From positions 871,536 to 935,535 of the forward strand of contig NZ_RBVZ01000001.1 in assembly GCF_004000435.1 (NCBI RefSeq): a stretch of DNA of 64,000 nucleotides, read 5' to 3'. Under the pieces are notes generated by a model. It was given only the letters and a program-made list of their open reading frames with translations, ran no database searches and was not told the DNA's origin. The position numbers and the translations under genes are program-made. Source of the DNA: Alexandriicola marinus (GTDB lineage Bacteria > Pseudomonadota > Alphaproteobacteria > Rhodobacterales > Rhodobacteraceae). Of the stretch, positions 63,205 through 64,000 are shown piece by piece; the first letter of the stretch is position 1; each line of letters begins with the position of its first letter.

Positions 63205-63986
63205 TGTCCGGGATCCATCCCAGCGCGGTGATCGAGGACGGGGCCGAAATCGGCCCGGATGTCACGATCGGGCCATTCTGCCATGTGGGCGGAGAGGTTG
63301 TCCTTGGCGCGGGGGTGAGCCTGAAATCCCATGTGGTCGTCATGGGCGCGACCGAAATCGGGCCGGGCACCACCATCTGGCCCTTCGCGGTCATAGGCGA
63401 GGTGCCGCAGGATCTGAAATATCGCGGCGAGGCGACCCGGCTCAGGATCGGGGCGGGCACCCGTATCCGCGAACATGTCACGATCAATATCGGCACCGAA
63501 GGTGGCGGCGGGTTGACCGAGATCGGCGACGATTGCCTTCTGATGGCGGGCGCCCACGTGGCCCATGACGTCCGGATCGGGAATGGCGTGATCCTTGTCA
63601 ATCATGCCTCGATCGCGGGGCATTGCCGGATCGGCGATCAGGTGATCGTGGGTGGGCTTGCGGGCGTGCACCAATGGGTGCGGATCGGGCGCGGGGCGAT
63701 CATCGGGGCCCTGTCGATGGTGACCCATGACGTCATCCCCAACGGTCTGGTGCAGGGTCCGCGGGCCGAGCTGGACGGGCTGAACCTCGTCGGTCTGAAA
63801 CGCCGTGGCGTGGCGCGCGACGAGATCAACGCCCTGCGCGGCGCCTTCGAGGCAATCCGCGCAGGCGACGGCAGCTTCGTCGACAGGGCCCGCGCATTAG
63901 GTGCGAGTAGCGACAGCGATCTCGTGGCGGAACTCGTGGCCTTCGTGACCGGCGAATCCGATCGGCAATTCCTGACCCCGCGATGA
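63204..63986 (+). CDS. lpxA: UDP-N-acetylglucosamine O-acyltransferase
   Basis: A 260-aa left-handed beta-helix enzyme, first step of lipid A. It starts IHPSAVIEDGAEIGPDVTIG; the catalytic His lies in MAGAHVAHDVRIGNG; HQWVRIGRGAIIGALSMVTH follows. ATG at 63204 overlaps the fabZ stop by one base; a GTG one codon earlier is possible. Confidence 0.96.
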   Translation: MSGIHPSAVIEDGAEIGPDVTIGPFCHVGGEVVLGAGVSLKSHVVVMGATEIGPGTTIWPFAVIGEVPQDLKYRGEATRLRIGAGTRIREHVTINIGTEGGGGLTEIGDDCLLMAGAHVAHDVRIGNGVILVNHASIAGHCRIGDQVIVGGLAGVHQWVRIGRGAIIGALSMVTHDVIPNGLVQGPRAELDGLNLVGLKRRGVARDEINALRGAFEAIRAGDGSFVDRARALGASSDSDLVAELVAFVTGESDRQFLTPR

Positions 63987-64000
63987 TCGGTCTTTTCGCA
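63983..64000 (+). CDS. Start of lpxI-like gene, cut by the window end
   Basis: ATG at 63983 overlaps the lpxA stop (ATGA). Only six codons are present (MIGLFA). In this order the next gene is usually lpxI (UDP-2,3-diacylglucosamine pyrophosphatase, DUF1009), whose N-terminus is similarly short and hydrophobic. Identity is inferred from position. Confidence 0.5.

Overview
The window reads as one contiguous chromosomal segment of a high-GC alphaproteobacterium of the Rhodobacterales (Roseobacter/Rhodobacter group). This rests on gene-family content and layout: a PhaAB-type fused Mrp antiporter, a FabZ-LpxA-LpxI lipid A cluster behind BamA, an IalB-family protein, aroK-aroB beside xerD, and strong G/C in third positions. 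No rRNA, tRNA, CRISPR array, transposase or phage gene was seen. Functions are assigned from recognised motifs and family resemblance; no database search was run.

Layout. (1) 12-1550: FMN-dependent glutamate-synthase-like protein with two N-terminal CDGSH iron-sulfur motifs. (2) 1825-10435: a sugar module made of an AGE-type epimerase and a convergent operon lacI - binding protein - two permeases - MGH1/GH63-like glycosidase - ATPase. A perfect 16-bp palindrome lies ahead of lacI. Both permeases carry unusual extra domains. (3) 10570-16497: complete Pha/Mrp cation/proton antiporter operon (phaAB-C-D-E-F-G). (4) 16749-22254: arsenic region with a His-tailed MFS protein, an ArsR-ArsC fusion that keeps an internal ribosome binding site, the GAPDH/ArsJ pair and an ACR3 pump. 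(5) 22399-29058: an orphan peptide-type binding protein, then an FGGY kinase divergent from a ribose/xylose-type ABC transporter. (6) 29211-34171: a sulfur module with a Crp/Fnr regulator, a 25-codon coupled leader ORF, two YeeE/YedE transporters, a persulfide-dioxygenase-like MBL enzyme, a DUF442 sulfurtransferase and a SulP permease, closed by a clear terminator. (7) 34250-40071: envelope genes, namely a MepK-like endopeptidase divergent from an L,D-transpeptidase, then lpxD, an acyl carrier protein, a frameshifted ketoacyl synthase and an IalB-like protein. (8) 40072-49617: HerA-like ATPase, CNNM/CorC protein, xerD with two coupled proteins of unknown function, aroK-aroB, ssb and a lytic transglycosylase. 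(9) 49622-53196: AraC regulator with another orphan binding protein, and miaA. (10) 53350-64000: pyrH, a small unknown gene, frr, uppS, cdsA, dxr, rseP, a 44-aa membrane protein, bamA, skp-like, fabZ, lpxA and the first codons of lpxI.

The most notable items are the Crp/Fnr-controlled persulfide module with its leader ORF and TTCAG-N4-CTGAA palindrome; the ArsR-ArsC fusion with internal start; the ketoacyl synthase broken in an 11-nt GC run; the permease with a DUF11-like periplasmic domain; and an orphan minus-strand terminator at 40386-40411 that suggests an unannotated small RNA.
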